Shown in pieces: positions 17,516 through 27,476 of a stretch of DNA of 64,000 nt. The notes below the pieces were generated by a model. The model saw only the letters and a list, made by a program, of their open reading frames with translations. It was not told where the DNA came from and made no database searches. The stretch spans positions 310,001-374,000 of the forward strand of contig NZ_FOLQ01000001.1 in assembly GCF_900112365.1 (NCBI RefSeq). The letters are read 5' to 3'. The first letter of the stretch is position 1. Every line of letters starts with the position of its first letter. Made by a program: the position numbers and the translations under genes. Source of the DNA: Spirosoma endophyticum. Its GTDB lineage: Bacteria; Bacteroidota; Bacteroidia; Cytophagales; Spirosomataceae.

Positions 17516-18115
17516 TTATTTCTTTTCAGCTGTCGCGTCGGCCTGTTTGGTAAATTCACCATTGGCTTTCACCTCTATTTCATCACTAATGATCGCTCCG
17601 GGCGTTCCTGCACCAATCCCAAAGTCCGAGCGTTTCAGCGTACCTTTCATATTGAAGCCCACCTTCTCTGACTTTCCACGCGGACCTTCATTGGTTATTG
17701 GGCCATTCATTACCACATCCAGCGTGATGGGTTTGGTAACGCCGTGTATGGTCAGGTTGCCGGTTACTTTGTATTTTTTATCACCGGCTTTCTGGAACGA
17801 CTTGCTCTTGAAGCTCAGCGTCGGGAACTTGGCAGCATCAAAATACTTCTCCCCTTTCAGATCGCCGTCACGTTTTTCGTTGCCGGTATCAATGCTGTTA
17901 ACATCCCCCGAAAATTCAAATACCGCGTCTGACAGATCGGGTTTGGCCGCCGTGACTTTAGCGTCGAATGTTTTGAAAAGTCCATCTACTTCCGACAGCA
18001 TCATGTGCGTAACGGTGAAGCCCACTTTAGCGTGGGCTTTGTCGAGCGCCCACGTTTGGGCGTAGGACGTTGAGAGAGTGAGTAGTGCGGCAACAGATAA
18101 AACGAATGCTTTCAT
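17516..18115 (-). CDS. YceI family periplasmic protein
   Basis: A 199-residue exported protein from the ATG at 18115, which starts the signal peptide MKAFVLSVAALLTLSTSYAQ; the upstream in-frame start at 18157 adds an unsuitable leader. YceI proteins are lipocalin-like beta-barrels that bind polyisoprenoids or other lipids. Family segments visible: WALDKAHAKVGFTVTHMM near the N-terminus, the KRDGDLKGEKYFDAAKFP loop and GNLTIHGVTKPITLDV. It stands alone, ending in a strong terminator and facing away from the receptor gene upstream. Role in stress or lipid carriage is family-level only. Confidence 0.92.
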   Translation of the reverse strand: MKAFVLSVAALLTLSTSYAQTWALDKAHAKVGFTVTHMMLSEVDGLFKTFDAKVTAAKPDLSDAVFEFSGDVNSIDTGNEKRDGDLKGEKYFDAAKFPTLSFKSKSFQKAGDKKYKVTGNLTIHGVTKPITLDVVMNGPITNEGPRGKSEKVGFNMKGTLKRSDFGIGAGTPGAIISDEIEVKANGEFTKQADATAEKK

Positions 18116-18294
18116 GGGTTTGGAAGTTAAATGAGTGAAAATGGTTTGACCTGACAATGATTGTCGATTACTAAAGTAAGAATCTTATAATCAAATACAA
18201 TCATAATTAATACAAAATGGATAGTGATAGTAAGGTGATTGCCAGCCATTCCCCATTATCATTATCCATTCTTAACCATCCATCATTTATTCTC

Positions 18295-20931
18295 CTACTT
18301 AGGTCGTCCGCCACCCGCTGGTGCCGCCTGTGGCTGCTGACCACCGCCATCACCCCCACCATCTTTCACATCATCATTGCTTACCGAGCGGCCTTTGCGA
18401 CGATTTTCTTCAAATGTCATCTTGCCAATGCGGTAGGTAAATGTCACTTTCAGGTTCGAGTTGTACAGGTGATTAACGTTCACCTGCGACAGTAGTGGCG
18501 AATTCAGCGTAGTCCGCATGGTCACCCCATTTCCAACGAAGTTCTCAGCGGCCAGCCCGATGCTGCCCCGCTTGTTGGCAACGTCTTTTCTGACGCCCAC
18601 CGAGTACATGTAGAAACTACCCATTGTGCCCTGCAATTGCGGATTTGGTCCCCGAAAGAAGCTGAACACCTGCGCACTCCAGCCTTTGTCGAGCTGTAAC
18701 TGACTCATTAGTCGACCGCCAATGCTGATGCCCGAGTTGTTGATGGTCACCGACTTGCCGTCGGCCCCGGCGGTGGTTCCCTGCATGTACATATAGTACC
18801 CGTCCAGGCCACCATTGATGCTCCATTTCGCCGTGATGCTGGTATTGAAGAAGACGTTGGCGCCTACGGTACGTTGCACCCCAATGTTTTGAAACGTAGT
18901 GATTATGCTTCCCGCCATTGTATCCGATGGTATCCGAATCTGCGAAATGGCGTTGTTGGTTATCCGGCCAAAAACGGCGGCATTCAGGTACGTTTTCTTG
19001 ATCGTCGAACTAACACTCAGCTCCATGTTGTCGGTGAGTTCGGGGCTTAGATTCGGATTACCAACGCTGATATTCTGCGGGTTCGCCTTGTTTACGTTCG
19101 GGTTCAGTTGTTGCAGACCCGGCCGTTGAATCCGTCGGTTGTAGGCCGCCTTGAGGGTGGTGCCGCCTTTCAAACTTTTCGATACGTTAACGCTCGGCAC
19201 CAGATTACTGTAGCTGGGGATGTTCAGGTTTACGTATTCGTTCGTTTCGTTTGTTGTGGAGGCTTTGGCCGATATGCCGGTGTGTTCGTAGCGCGTTCCC
19301 ACCTTGAACGTGTACTTGCTGGGCGTTACGTAGGTGTATGAAATGTAGCCCGCCCCGATGTTCTGGTTGTAGATCAGCGCTCCCGCCGGGTTGGTTGGAT
19401 CGTAGATCAGGTCGCCCGTGCTGCCGCCAATTTGATATTCATAGCGGCTATCAACCTTCCGCATGATGGCTTTTCCGCCAAATTCCAGCAGTTGGTTTTT
19501 CCTGATCGGTGTCTGATAATCAGTCTGGATCGTCATTTCCTGATTCGTGTTGTTGTTCAGGTTGCGCTGACGAGCGGTTAATTCCCCCGCTTGACCCAGA
19601 ATATCCGCATAGAAATTGTTGACCAGACCGGTGCGGCTGTACTGCGTGGAAATGCTCCACTCCTGTTGCGGCTTAAACGTGCGGACGTAATCCAGATTCA
19701 TGTCCACCGAGTTCGACAGGTCTTTCCGGTTCACATCGCGGTTGGTCATGCTCAGCAACGAGTCCATAGCGAACGTACTGGTCAACTGCGTCTGTTGCTG
19801 AATAAAATTGCGGGTGCCGTACCGGATGTTGGCCGTTAACGACTGATTCTTGGCCAGATCATAATCGAATCCGAGCGTGTACTGACCAAAAATTGGCTTA
19901 TCGAAGGCCGTTGCCTGTTGACTGGTACGTAGCGATTGGGCACCCACCAGCGTCGTCTGGTCCAGCGTCGAGGAAGCCCGGTTATACATGGCCCGTCCGA
20001 AACCGCCCAGACTAATCCCCAATTTGCCCTGCCGGAATGAACCGTTCAGCCCCAGGTTAGAGGCACGAAGACCCGCCCCGGCATCGACATTCAGGGTTAA
20101 ACCATGCAGTGTAATTTTTTTCGTAACGATGTTGATAATTCCGGCAGCTCCTTCGGCATCGTACTTGGCCGACGGACTGGTGATCACCTCCACCGTTTTG
20201 ATCATATCGGCGGGAATTTGTTTGAGGGCGTCGGCAACACTACTCGCAACAATGGTCGAGGGTTTGTTGTTGATCAACACCCGAATATTTTGACTGCCGC
20301 GCAGGCTCACATTTCCGTCCAGATCAACCGACAGCATCGGCACGCGTTTCAGTACATCCGACGCGTCGCCCCCTTTGGAGGTCATGTCTTTATCGGCGTT
20401 GAAAACGAGCCGGTCCACTTTTTCTTCGATCAGCGCAACCTGGCCTACTACGTTCACTTCCCCCAGCGTGCGTACATCGGCGGGAAGTTTTACCGACCCC
20501 ATGTTCAGCACTGTACCTTTTTCGATGGTGAACGGCTTTGAGTCCAGGTTTTTGTAGCCAATAAACGAGTACTGAAGCCGGTAATCGCCCGGTGCCAGTT
20601 TGCTCAGCGTGAAGTTCCCTTTGGCATCCGACGTAGTACCGTCGATGGGCTTATTGGTTTTCACGTTCATCAGGGCGATGGTCGCAAATTCAACCGGCTT
20701 TCCCGATGTCGAATCAACGAGCAGACCCGTTATTTTCCCATTCCCTTTCGGCGTATCATCGGCAACACCGGTAAACTCCGTTTTTTTCCGCTGACCATCC
20801 TGATTGTTCATTCCGGGAGGGCCACCCGGACCGCCACCCGGAGGGCCAAATTGAGCGTTACTTGTCTGGATTTGGGCCAGACCGCTCCAAAGTCCCAGCG
20901 TTAGTAGTAGATGTAGAAAATGCTTGTTCAT
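18295..20931 (-). CDS. Outer-membrane beta-barrel receptor with carboxypeptidase-like leader domain
   Basis: An 878-residue outer-membrane protein of the TonB-receptor-like type (OMP_b-brl_3 family). The signal peptide ends near residue 26, followed by a Gly/Pro tract (28-40), a carboxypeptidase-regulatory-like domain (about 65-150, KITGLLVDSTSGKPVEFATI), a plug (about 155-275, with VSLRGSQNIRVLINNKPS and GAAGIINIVTKK), then a long barrel. The C-terminal 30 residues are Gly-rich and low-complexity. It is divergent from the LytS/LytTR pair (266 bp from its ATG at 21197), which may control it. Ligand is not inferable. Confidence 0.9.
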   Translation of the reverse strand: MNKHFLHLLLTLGLWSGLAQIQTSNAQFGPPGGGPGGPPGMNNQDGQRKKTEFTGVADDTPKGNGKITGLLVDSTSGKPVEFATIALMNVKTNKPIDGTTSDAKGNFTLSKLAPGDYRLQYSFIGYKNLDSKPFTIEKGTVLNMGSVKLPADVRTLGEVNVVGQVALIEEKVDRLVFNADKDMTSKGGDASDVLKRVPMLSVDLDGNVSLRGSQNIRVLINNKPSTIVASSVADALKQIPADMIKTVEVITSPSAKYDAEGAAGIINIVTKKITLHGLTLNVDAGAGLRASNLGLNGSFRQGKLGISLGGFGRAMYNRASSTLDQTTLVGAQSLRTSQQATAFDKPIFGQYTLGFDYDLAKNQSLTANIRYGTRNFIQQQTQLTSTFAMDSLLSMTNRDVNRKDLSNSVDMNLDYVRTFKPQQEWSISTQYSRTGLVNNFYADILGQAGELTARQRNLNNNTNQEMTIQTDYQTPIRKNQLLEFGGKAIMRKVDSRYEYQIGGSTGDLIYDPTNPAGALIYNQNIGAGYISYTYVTPSKYTFKVGTRYEHTGISAKASTTNETNEYVNLNIPSYSNLVPSVNVSKSLKGGTTLKAAYNRRIQRPGLQQLNPNVNKANPQNISVGNPNLSPELTDNMELSVSSTIKKTYLNAAVFGRITNNAISQIRIPSDTMAGSIITTFQNIGVQRTVGANVFFNTSITAKWSINGGLDGYYMYMQGTTAGADGKSVTINNSGISIGGRLMSQLQLDKGWSAQVFSFFRGPNPQLQGTMGSFYMYSVGVRKDVANKRGSIGLAAENFVGNGVTMRTTLNSPLLSQVNVNHLYNSNLKVTFTYRIGKMTFEENRRKGRSVSNDDVKDGGGDGGGQQPQAAPAGGGRPK

Positions 20932-21196
20932 CGGTATTCAGATTGAGAAATTAGTGAACAAAGCAACATTTCTTTAATTAATCCAAAAAATGCAATAGAC
21001 CGGGGGGTAGAAAACGTCGGCAGATGGGCTGTTTCAGCCGACGAATGAGTTGCCGAATAGTACCAAAGTTCAGCCAGTACGCAATGGAGCCATTCGTCGG
21101 CTAAAAGGCCCAGACCATCGGGAAACTCTGTGTATGTGCCGATTAATTAAACCGCGCGTTACTTTTTACCCTAAACTTGCAGCTTTCCCGACGATT

Positions 21197-22264
21197 ATGG
21201 CTGCCACTCTTTTATCCCGTCGCTACGTTCCCGTGCTGATTCACGTACTGGGCTGGTTTCTGATGAGCTACTTACTTTTTTTCAATCAGTCGCTTACGTC
21301 CGAGATCCAGTTTCCCCGCTTATTCTGGGTACGTCAGCTCATCTTTTTGAGCCTCATGGTCGGTGTTTTTTATCTGAACTCTCAGTGGCTGGTTCCCCGG
21401 TTGCTACTCCATGAGCAGACAGGCCGGTACGTACTATCACTAGTGGGCATCATCTGTTTTGTACTACTTGTTTTGGGGAGCGTTGAACTAGGGTTTGATT
21501 TAGCCAGGCAGATGCATCGGGCTTTTCATCCCGACGGAAAAGGGCAGCCTAAACTTTACGGCTGGATTCAACCAAGTCTGTTTACGATTCTGCTGGTTCT
21601 GGGGATCAGTACCAGTATCGCTTTACTTCAAAAATGGCAGGACGATGCGAACTTTCGCACGGCGCTGGAACAGGCTAAAACGACCTCAGAGCTTTCATTT
21701 TTGAAAGCACAGATTAATCCCCACTTCTTTTTCAATACCCTCAACAACATCTACGCGCTCACTTTACTCGACGTTGAGACCGCTCGCGAAGCCCTGCACC
21801 GACTTTCCCGGATGATGCGCTACGTCCTGTACGACACCCAGTCGGGCACTACGTTGCTGAGCAAAGAACTGTCGTTCGTGAGCGATTATATCCAGCTCAT
21901 GCAACTCCGGCTCACCGATAAAGTCACCGTTACGCTCAACAAACCGGAGCCGCTGCACGATCAGCCCATTGCGCCTATGCTGCTGCTACCATTCGTGGAA
22001 AATGCCTTTAAACACGGCGTCAGTTCGGTGCATCCAAGCTCGATTACCATTTCCGTCCAGCAACAGCAGCATACCCTTTTGCTCGATGTCAGCAATACGT
22101 TGTTTCCCGAAAAAGCCCCCTCACTCGAAGTGGGCAATGGCATCGGACTGACCAACACCCGCCGACGGCTCGATCTGCTGTATCCGGGGCAGTACTCACT
22201 GGATATCAACGAGCATACGCCCGCTGACGAATACCATGTGCATTTAACCCTCAATCTGGCATGA
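21197..22264 (+). CDS. LytS-type sensor histidine kinase
   Basis: A 355-residue inner-membrane kinase from the ATG at 21197 (the frame extends back to 21050 but that part has no domain character). Four membrane helices lie at about 10-28, 43-62, 77-100 and 127-145. The phospho-acceptor is His176 in QINPHFFFNTLNN, the His_kinase (PF06580-type) signature, followed by a degenerate ATPase (PFVENAFKHG; GNGIGLTNTRRRL). The stop overlaps the start of the LytTR regulator as ATGA at 22261-22264, so the two form one signalling unit. Stimulus unknown. Confidence 0.92.
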   Translation: MAATLLSRRYVPVLIHVLGWFLMSYLLFFNQSLTSEIQFPRLFWVRQLIFLSLMVGVFYLNSQWLVPRLLLHEQTGRYVLSLVGIICFVLLVLGSVELGFDLARQMHRAFHPDGKGQPKLYGWIQPSLFTILLVLGISTSIALLQKWQDDANFRTALEQAKTTSELSFLKAQINPHFFFNTLNNIYALTLLDVETAREALHRLSRMMRYVLYDTQSGTTLLSKELSFVSDYIQLMQLRLTDKVTVTLNKPEPLHDQPIAPMLLLPFVENAFKHGVSSVHPSSITISVQQQQHTLLLDVSNTLFPEKAPSLEVGNGIGLTNTRRRLDLLYPGQYSLDINEHTPADEYHVHLTLNLA

Positions 22265-23031
22265 CAACGCTGACCTGCATCGCGGTAGACGACGAACCCT
22301 TGGCGCTGGGACTTGTCTGTGCGTTTATCGAAAAAACGCCTTTCCTGACCCTCGTTGGCCGCTATAGCAGTGCGGTCGAAGCGTTGCAGGGGTTGCTGTC
22401 AGCGCCGGTCGATGTTATTTTCCTGGACATTCAAATGCCCGACCTGACGGGGCTGGAGCTAGCGCGGGTGCTGGAACGTAGCAATCGGGGAGCACTGACC
22501 ACGCGTATAATTTTCACAACAGCGTTCGATCAATTTGCCATTGAAGGCTTTCGCGTCGATGCGCTGGATTATTTATTGAAGCCTTTCAACTACGAGGAGT
22601 TTTTGCGGGCAGCCAGCAAGGCCCGTCAGTATTTCGAGTTGGTGCAACGTGTTGAACCCGCTCCTGCCGTGGCAACTCCGCTGACCATCCCACCCTCCGA
22701 CGTAGCCGAAGATTACCTGTTTTTGAAAGTGGAATACCAGTTGGTACGTATCGCCTACAGCGACATTCTGTACATCGAAGGCTTAAAGGACTATGTGAAA
22801 GTGTACCGCCAAAGCGACCCCGACAGGGCTTTGCTATCCTTGACCAGCCTGAAAACGCTCGAAGAAAAACTCCCGCCCAAACGCTTCATGCGGGTGCATC
22901 GGTCATTCATCGTCGCCCTGGATCGGATTAGTGCCATCACCCGCAACTCCGTACAAATTGGCTCAGCCACAATTTCGGTCAGCGATCAGTACAAAGATGC
23001 GTTTAGCCACTTCATCAGCCGCTGGCTGTAG
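22261..23031 (+). CDS. LytTR response regulator
   Basis: A 256-residue regulator. The receiver (residues 4-120) has the acidic DDE at 10-12, phospho-acceptor Asp56 (FLDIQMP) and Lys107 (LLKPF). The LytTR DNA-binding domain spans about 155-255 (KVEYQLVRIAYSDILYIEGL; FMRVHRSFIVAL). It partners the overlapping LytS kinase. The outer-membrane receptor divergent from this pair is the obvious target, as LytTR systems often act on neighbours (inference). Confidence 0.93.
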   Translation: MTTLTCIAVDDEPLALGLVCAFIEKTPFLTLVGRYSSAVEALQGLLSAPVDVIFLDIQMPDLTGLELARVLERSNRGALTTRIIFTTAFDQFAIEGFRVDALDYLLKPFNYEEFLRAASKARQYFELVQRVEPAPAVATPLTIPPSDVAEDYLFLKVEYQLVRIAYSDILYIEGLKDYVKVYRQSDPDRALLSLTSLKTLEEKLPPKRFMRVHRSFIVALDRISAITRNSVQIGSATISVSDQYKDAFSHFISRWL

Positions 23032-23038
23032 CTTTTCT

Positions 23039-23067
23039 GTAGTGCCGACCGGGACTGTCGGCACTAC
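23039..23067. terminator. 11-bp perfect hairpin after the LytTR gene
   Basis: GTAGTGCCGAC at 23039-23049 pairs perfectly with GTCGGCACTAC at 23057-23067 around a 7-nt loop, between convergent genes. No T-tract follows on either strand, so it may be a repeat-type hairpin (REP-like) rather than a classical terminator. Confidence 0.5.
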
Positions 23068-23083
23068 GGGTATTTCAGTTTCC

Positions 23084-24154
23084 CTACCTTACTCTATTAT
23101 GCGTTTTTACCGTTGCCAGAAAATTAGCTATATCGGTTAAGAATTGATTCGGCCGCTCATAATGGATATTATGACCACAGTTTGGGTAGATCTTGTGATC
23201 GATCAGGTGCGGATGTTGTTTTTGAAGCGCTGCGTTCTCCGTTTCGAAAGGAAACAAATCATTCGGGCTGGTGGGGTCCAGGATTAAGACTGGCACCGAC
23301 AGGTTTCGAAAGATGATTTTCGGCTCCAGTACCGACATGGATTCTGCGAAAAGTGGCACTTGCGTCGGATGAAGAATATTGGCCCGGAATTGGTCCGGCG
23401 TTTTCATATTGAACAGGTCCAGCACGCCCGGACTGATTGCCCACCTTCCACCGTTGACTGATCGAATCCAGGCTAACAGGTCGAATTGACTTCCTTGTTG
23501 CGTTGTGTCATAAATAGCACGGTAAGCGGCAAACTCACTCGCATACGTCGTGTCCGGGTATCGGTCTTTGAAGAGTTCATCAATGCGCCGGGTAAGTTGA
23601 GCCGACTCCATTTTGTGATAGAACGTATTGGTAGATACCGATCCGCCATCTTCCAGGATTAATCCTAAAACCCGGTCTGGATACGCGTCGTAAAAAGCGG
23701 TACTTATCATCCCCCCTCTCGACCAGCCGCCAATCACGGCTTTTTTAATGTTCAGCTCATCCAGAATCCATTTGATGTCATCGGCTACATGATAGAGCGA
23801 AACCTCATGCGCCGGAATTGGGGTCTGGCCGTGGCCATAATAATCAATCGCCAGTACGTAGTAACCAGCATTAACCAGGCTATCCGCTAGCGTCAACAAC
23901 TCAAGTGCGTTGGTTAAGCTGCCATGTGACCAGACAAGCGGAACGTCAGAAGGTTTTCCCCAGGTCAGGTAATGCATGCGACCATTTTTTGTCGTACTGA
24001 AATGACCATGCGCTTTTTCAAAGCTGGCAAAGTCCTGCTTTGCCAACGCAAAAGCCTTTTGTATATCCGTGTGATCAGCAACCAACTGATTCTGTTGGGC
24101 TTGCAGGTAGGTACAGCCAATCAGAATTGAAACAATAGTCAGTAAAATCCTCAA
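23084..24154 (-). CDS. Exported alpha/beta hydrolase
   Basis: A 356-residue alpha/beta-hydrolase. The nucleophile elbow is GGWSRGG with Ser145; the acid is Asp293 or Asp299 and the base His328 or His331 (NCGHNIHYERP). The oxyanion segment WSHGSL lies at residues 75-80. The N-terminus MRILLTIVSILIGC is a signal, possibly a lipoprotein signal (Cys14). The frame opens with TTG at 24154; no ATG or GTG precedes it before a stop, so TTG is the probable start. It stands convergent to the LytTR gene. Substrate is unknown (ester, lactone or amide). Confidence 0.82.
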   Translation of the reverse strand: MRILLTIVSILIGCTYLQAQQNQLVADHTDIQKAFALAKQDFASFEKAHGHFSTTKNGRMHYLTWGKPSDVPLVWSHGSLTNALELLTLADSLVNAGYYVLAIDYYGHGQTPIPAHEVSLYHVADDIKWILDELNIKKAVIGGWSRGGMISTAFYDAYPDRVLGLILEDGGSVSTNTFYHKMESAQLTRRIDELFKDRYPDTTYASEFAAYRAIYDTTQQGSQFDLLAWIRSVNGGRWAISPGVLDLFNMKTPDQFRANILHPTQVPLFAESMSVLEPKIIFRNLSVPVLILDPTSPNDLFPFETENAALQKQHPHLIDHKIYPNCGHNIHYERPNQFLTDIANFLATVKTHNRVR

Positions 24155-24254
24155 TAGCGTATCGAAAAATTAGCGGGATAATTCTGTACAAATTAACGAG
24201 AGAACATTCACGATATGTCCATTTGCAGAAAATCAAATCAACTACCAGAAATAG

Positions 24255-24273
24255 AAAAGCCCCGTCGGGGGCC
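24255..24273 (-). terminator. Intrinsic terminator after the DUF4833 gene
   Basis: On the minus strand GCCCC-CGAC-GGGGC (24259-24272) is followed by TTTTCTATTT, a compact rho-independent terminator about 27 bp after the DUF4833 stop. Confidence 0.75.
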
Positions 24274-24299
24274 AAGCTCTAAAAACGAGTACATGATTT

Positions 24300-24836
24300 C
24301 TACGGAATGATACGTTCGTAAACCGGCTTACCCTTGTCGGTGTCAGTCCCAAACATTTCAATGTATTGAACACGTGGCATAAGCCGCGACTTGGGGTCCA
24401 GTTGCACGAACACTTTTTGCAGATATGCCCGCTGGCCATTGATGGTCATCATTGCCATTGGTTTGCCCCGAAGGGTGATAATCTGCATGGGCCGTTGCTT
24501 AAATGAATTTAAACTGATTTCATAAGCGTCGGATGCCAGCGGTCTGTGCGTGTAGCCGTAGGCCATCTGCCATTGAACACTGGTTAAATCTTCCCGCTGC
24601 CCCTGCTCGGCATAGCGAATCCAGTACACCTGCACGGGTTTATCGGGGTTCAGTTTCTTCCCAGCCGATAGGTTCGCTTCGTAGACAACGGTATTGATGT
24701 CTTTGCTGCGCTGCAGGTAAAAGAGTTGATTGGGCGACGGCGCGGGCTCTGGAAAGGACTTCCGCACCGCCTGGGCGGGCAAATGATCCGTCAGCAATAA
24801 AGTAATCAGCAGGGCAAAATATCGGACTGTGTTCAT
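24300..24836 (-). CDS. DUF4833 domain protein, exported
   Basis: A 178-residue protein with a Sec signal peptide (LITLLLTDHLPAQA). The segment FYLQRSKDINTVVYEANL near residues 40-57 matches my memory of the DUF4833 family, typical of Bacteroidota, whose function is unknown. The rest is beta-rich (YLQKVFVQLDPKS). It is followed by a good terminator and lies just downstream of the DUF5686 gene (60 bp), so both may share a transcript. Confidence 0.7.
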   Translation of the reverse strand: MNTVRYFALLITLLLTDHLPAQAVRKSFPEPAPSPNQLFYLQRSKDINTVVYEANLSAGKKLNPDKPVQVYWIRYAEQGQREDLTSVQWQMAYGYTHRPLASDAYEISLNSFKQRPMQIITLRGKPMAMMTINGQRAYLQKVFVQLDPKSRLMPRVQYIEMFGTDTDKGKPVYERIIP

Positions 24837-24896
24837 AGTACTGATTGTTCGTGCTGTTAACGAAATTAACGTCTAATCATATGTAAGCCAAATCGC

Positions 24897-27476
24897 TTAC
24901 AGGCTCAATTGAAACGACATTTTAATCGCAAAGGGCGTTACATTCGGATTCTGCCGGTACGTTAGCCGGTGCATAGCCTCAATACGTACTGTTTTCAGGA
25001 CATTCTCGATACCGTACCCGATCTCGACATAAGGCGTTTGCTGTAACGAATGGACCCTTGGCAGCGGCTTTCCGTTGGTATCGTGCGTGGCAATTAAGTT
25101 GCGGTTGCCATCGCTCAAATGCCCGAACAATACGTTACCGGTCACGAAATTGCGCCAGCCCAACCGCCGGATCAGGGGGATTCGGTTAGTAAATAAGCCT
25201 TCAAACTTGTGCTCAACGGAAAGGGATACGTAGCGATCGCTTACAAATTCAGCGTAGTTCATCAGGTTGAACGCATTTCGGTTGTAAAACGGCGTCTGGT
25301 TTCCCAGATGCACCTGAAGCAGCGGATACGGAATGGCCGATGGGATGTAACCCGCTTTCACCGTGTACTGCGTACGGCCCAGCAAGCCCCAACGTAGCGC
25401 GTGATCCAACTGCATCTGTACCTTGTGGTAGCCGCTAAACGTAGTGCCTTGAAATGAAGCGGTGCCATAGGTGTAACGCAACGTAACAATCGGCGCGGTT
25501 TCGGTAGGTCGACGTCGAATCCGGCGACCCGTAACCCGGCGAGCGGGCAACCGACCCGGCGCATAGCGCGTTTCCAGAAAGTATTCCATGCTCCGTAGCG
25601 TCGTACCCGCAACGGTTGGATGCTGCGGCTCATTACGTTCATTGATCGCGAACGGAAACAACAGGTCCATCGAACGCTTGCGAATCCCTACCGTTTGCGT
25701 AAAATCCGGCCCTAGGTCACGTTGGGCGGTCAACGATGTTTCGCGTTGATAATAAGCCTGCGGAAAACGGCCAAACCGGCTGTTTAGTCGAAAAAAGGAG
25801 TTGTCGGCCAGATCTTCCGTACGATTTCCCAATTGTTCCAGATCGTAGCTATGCCTTAACGAGATCAGCGTTAACGGCCGACGCGTAGGAATGAAGTTGA
25901 CCTCCCAGCCGGTTTTCCACACCCGATCGCGCGTACCATAGGCACCATAGGCCGACAGCTGCCAGGTGCGGCTAAAGGCGTTGTTCGTCTGTAAGCCCAT
26001 GCGCAACCGGTGGCCTTCGATGGGATTATATGCCCACATGGAGAAGGCGGAACCGGCATCAACACCCCGCATAACGGGCAGATACCCACCATTCAGGACA
26101 AACTGGGCAAGTTTGGTGTAACTCTTCACAACCGGCAGGTTTCGAACTGTATCCAGCAAAGCGCGCGTCTGCTCGTAGTTTTGTGCCTGAAGTGATTGCT
26201 GACGCTGGTTCTGCCAGTAATCAGCGGGCGATTGATCCCGATCTTCCGCCAGATCAATGTCCACATTGAAAAAGTCAACCGATTTAGGCTGGTTCACCAG
26301 CGGCTCCCGCACCGACGTCGTGTAATCGACCGTAGCGCCAAACGTATTTTTGACGACCTCACCTACCCCAACCGTCAGATGCGTTGTTTCGGGCAGCCAG
26401 GCACTGCCGGATTCGCCAGCGCGTTCGTACGTCTGGTCAATGTCGATCTTGTTAATAAAATTGATATTGGCCGCAGCGCCAACGTGGGCGTCCATACGTA
26501 CCAGCGCGTAACTGTCTTTGTCAATCCACATCCGCCCCCGAAACACCAGATCGCGCTCGTTCTTCGGATCGAAGTCAATGCCGTAACACGTGTGATCACC
26601 AACCTGGGACGTATCGGCCAGGAAGTACGTATACGCCATCCGTCCGCCCTCGGCCAATGGCGAGATAAACTCTTTCTTGAACAGGCTCACCTGATTCTGA
26701 TAGAAATTTAACGTATTAAAACCCGCTCCGGTGAACAGCGCCACGAAACTATCATCGGTAATACCGACACTGCTGATGTTCGTCTTTAAAATGTGCTCTT
26801 TGGTATGCTGCGGGTTGCGTCGGGCATAGATACGTGAAACCGTTTCGGACATAAAAACGGGCAATACAGCGGCTTTTTTGCCTTGTTTCTGCTCCAGTGC
26901 TTTTAAAATGGCCTGCACGGGCTTCCGTTGCCGAAAACGGTCGGATAGCTGGTTGATGTTGATGGCAAGCTGACTATAGGCTTCGTATTCGTAGCCGCTC
27001 AACTGCCGGAAATCATTCTGTTTTCGATGTGCGTGTATTTCTCGAAGGATACGAAACGCCGGATTTTCACCCGCGTGAACCACAACTTCATTCAGCATGG
27101 CCGCAGCTGGCGTTAACGCTACATCAACGGTTGATGACGTCACCGCAACCTTCGCCGTCTGATACCCAAGCGCCGATACCAGCAGTGAATCAGCGGGTTG
27201 ACGAAGCTGTAATTCGTAATGACCATCGACATCCGCCTGCGTACCGGTGGGCTTTCCGTTCACAGCAACGGAAGCAAACGGAACCGCCTGCCCCGAACTC
27301 TGGTCGGTAATTTTTCCCGAAATAAGGGTTGACGTAGCCGACGTTTGCCCAAAAACGGACGTAGTGACGAACAGAATGGTTGAAAGGACGAGACTAAGCG
27401 ATTGGATTAAGATTATCCTTAATCGGCTGATCTGGTGAGGATACGGTTGTGGCGTAAGTAAAATTGTAGCCTTCAT
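24897..27476 (-). CDS. DUF5686 outer-membrane protein with carboxypeptidase-like domain
   Basis: An 859-residue exported protein. After an N-terminal hydrophobic signal (residues 20-45) comes a carboxypeptidase-regulatory-like domain (about 50-135: SGKITDQSSGQAVPFASVAV), then the DUF5686 region to the end (starting GENPAFRILREIHAHRKQND). The C-terminal half shows alternating beta-strands and ends SFQLSL, as in an outer-membrane barrel. In Bacteroidota such proteins are common, usually of unknown function. A 60-bp gap to the DUF4833 gene suggests co-transcription. Confidence 0.87.
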   Translation of the reverse strand: MKATILLTPQPYPHQISRLRIILIQSLSLVLSTILFVTTSVFGQTSATSTLISGKITDQSSGQAVPFASVAVNGKPTGTQADVDGHYELQLRQPADSLLVSALGYQTAKVAVTSSTVDVALTPAAAMLNEVVVHAGENPAFRILREIHAHRKQNDFRQLSGYEYEAYSQLAININQLSDRFRQRKPVQAILKALEQKQGKKAAVLPVFMSETVSRIYARRNPQHTKEHILKTNISSVGITDDSFVALFTGAGFNTLNFYQNQVSLFKKEFISPLAEGGRMAYTYFLADTSQVGDHTCYGIDFDPKNERDLVFRGRMWIDKDSYALVRMDAHVGAAANINFINKIDIDQTYERAGESGSAWLPETTHLTVGVGEVVKNTFGATVDYTTSVREPLVNQPKSVDFFNVDIDLAEDRDQSPADYWQNQRQQSLQAQNYEQTRALLDTVRNLPVVKSYTKLAQFVLNGGYLPVMRGVDAGSAFSMWAYNPIEGHRLRMGLQTNNAFSRTWQLSAYGAYGTRDRVWKTGWEVNFIPTRRPLTLISLRHSYDLEQLGNRTEDLADNSFFRLNSRFGRFPQAYYQRETSLTAQRDLGPDFTQTVGIRKRSMDLLFPFAINERNEPQHPTVAGTTLRSMEYFLETRYAPGRLPARRVTGRRIRRRPTETAPIVTLRYTYGTASFQGTTFSGYHKVQMQLDHALRWGLLGRTQYTVKAGYIPSAIPYPLLQVHLGNQTPFYNRNAFNLMNYAEFVSDRYVSLSVEHKFEGLFTNRIPLIRRLGWRNFVTGNVLFGHLSDGNRNLIATHDTNGKPLPRVHSLQQTPYVEIGYGIENVLKTVRIEAMHRLTYRQNPNVTPFAIKMSFQLSL

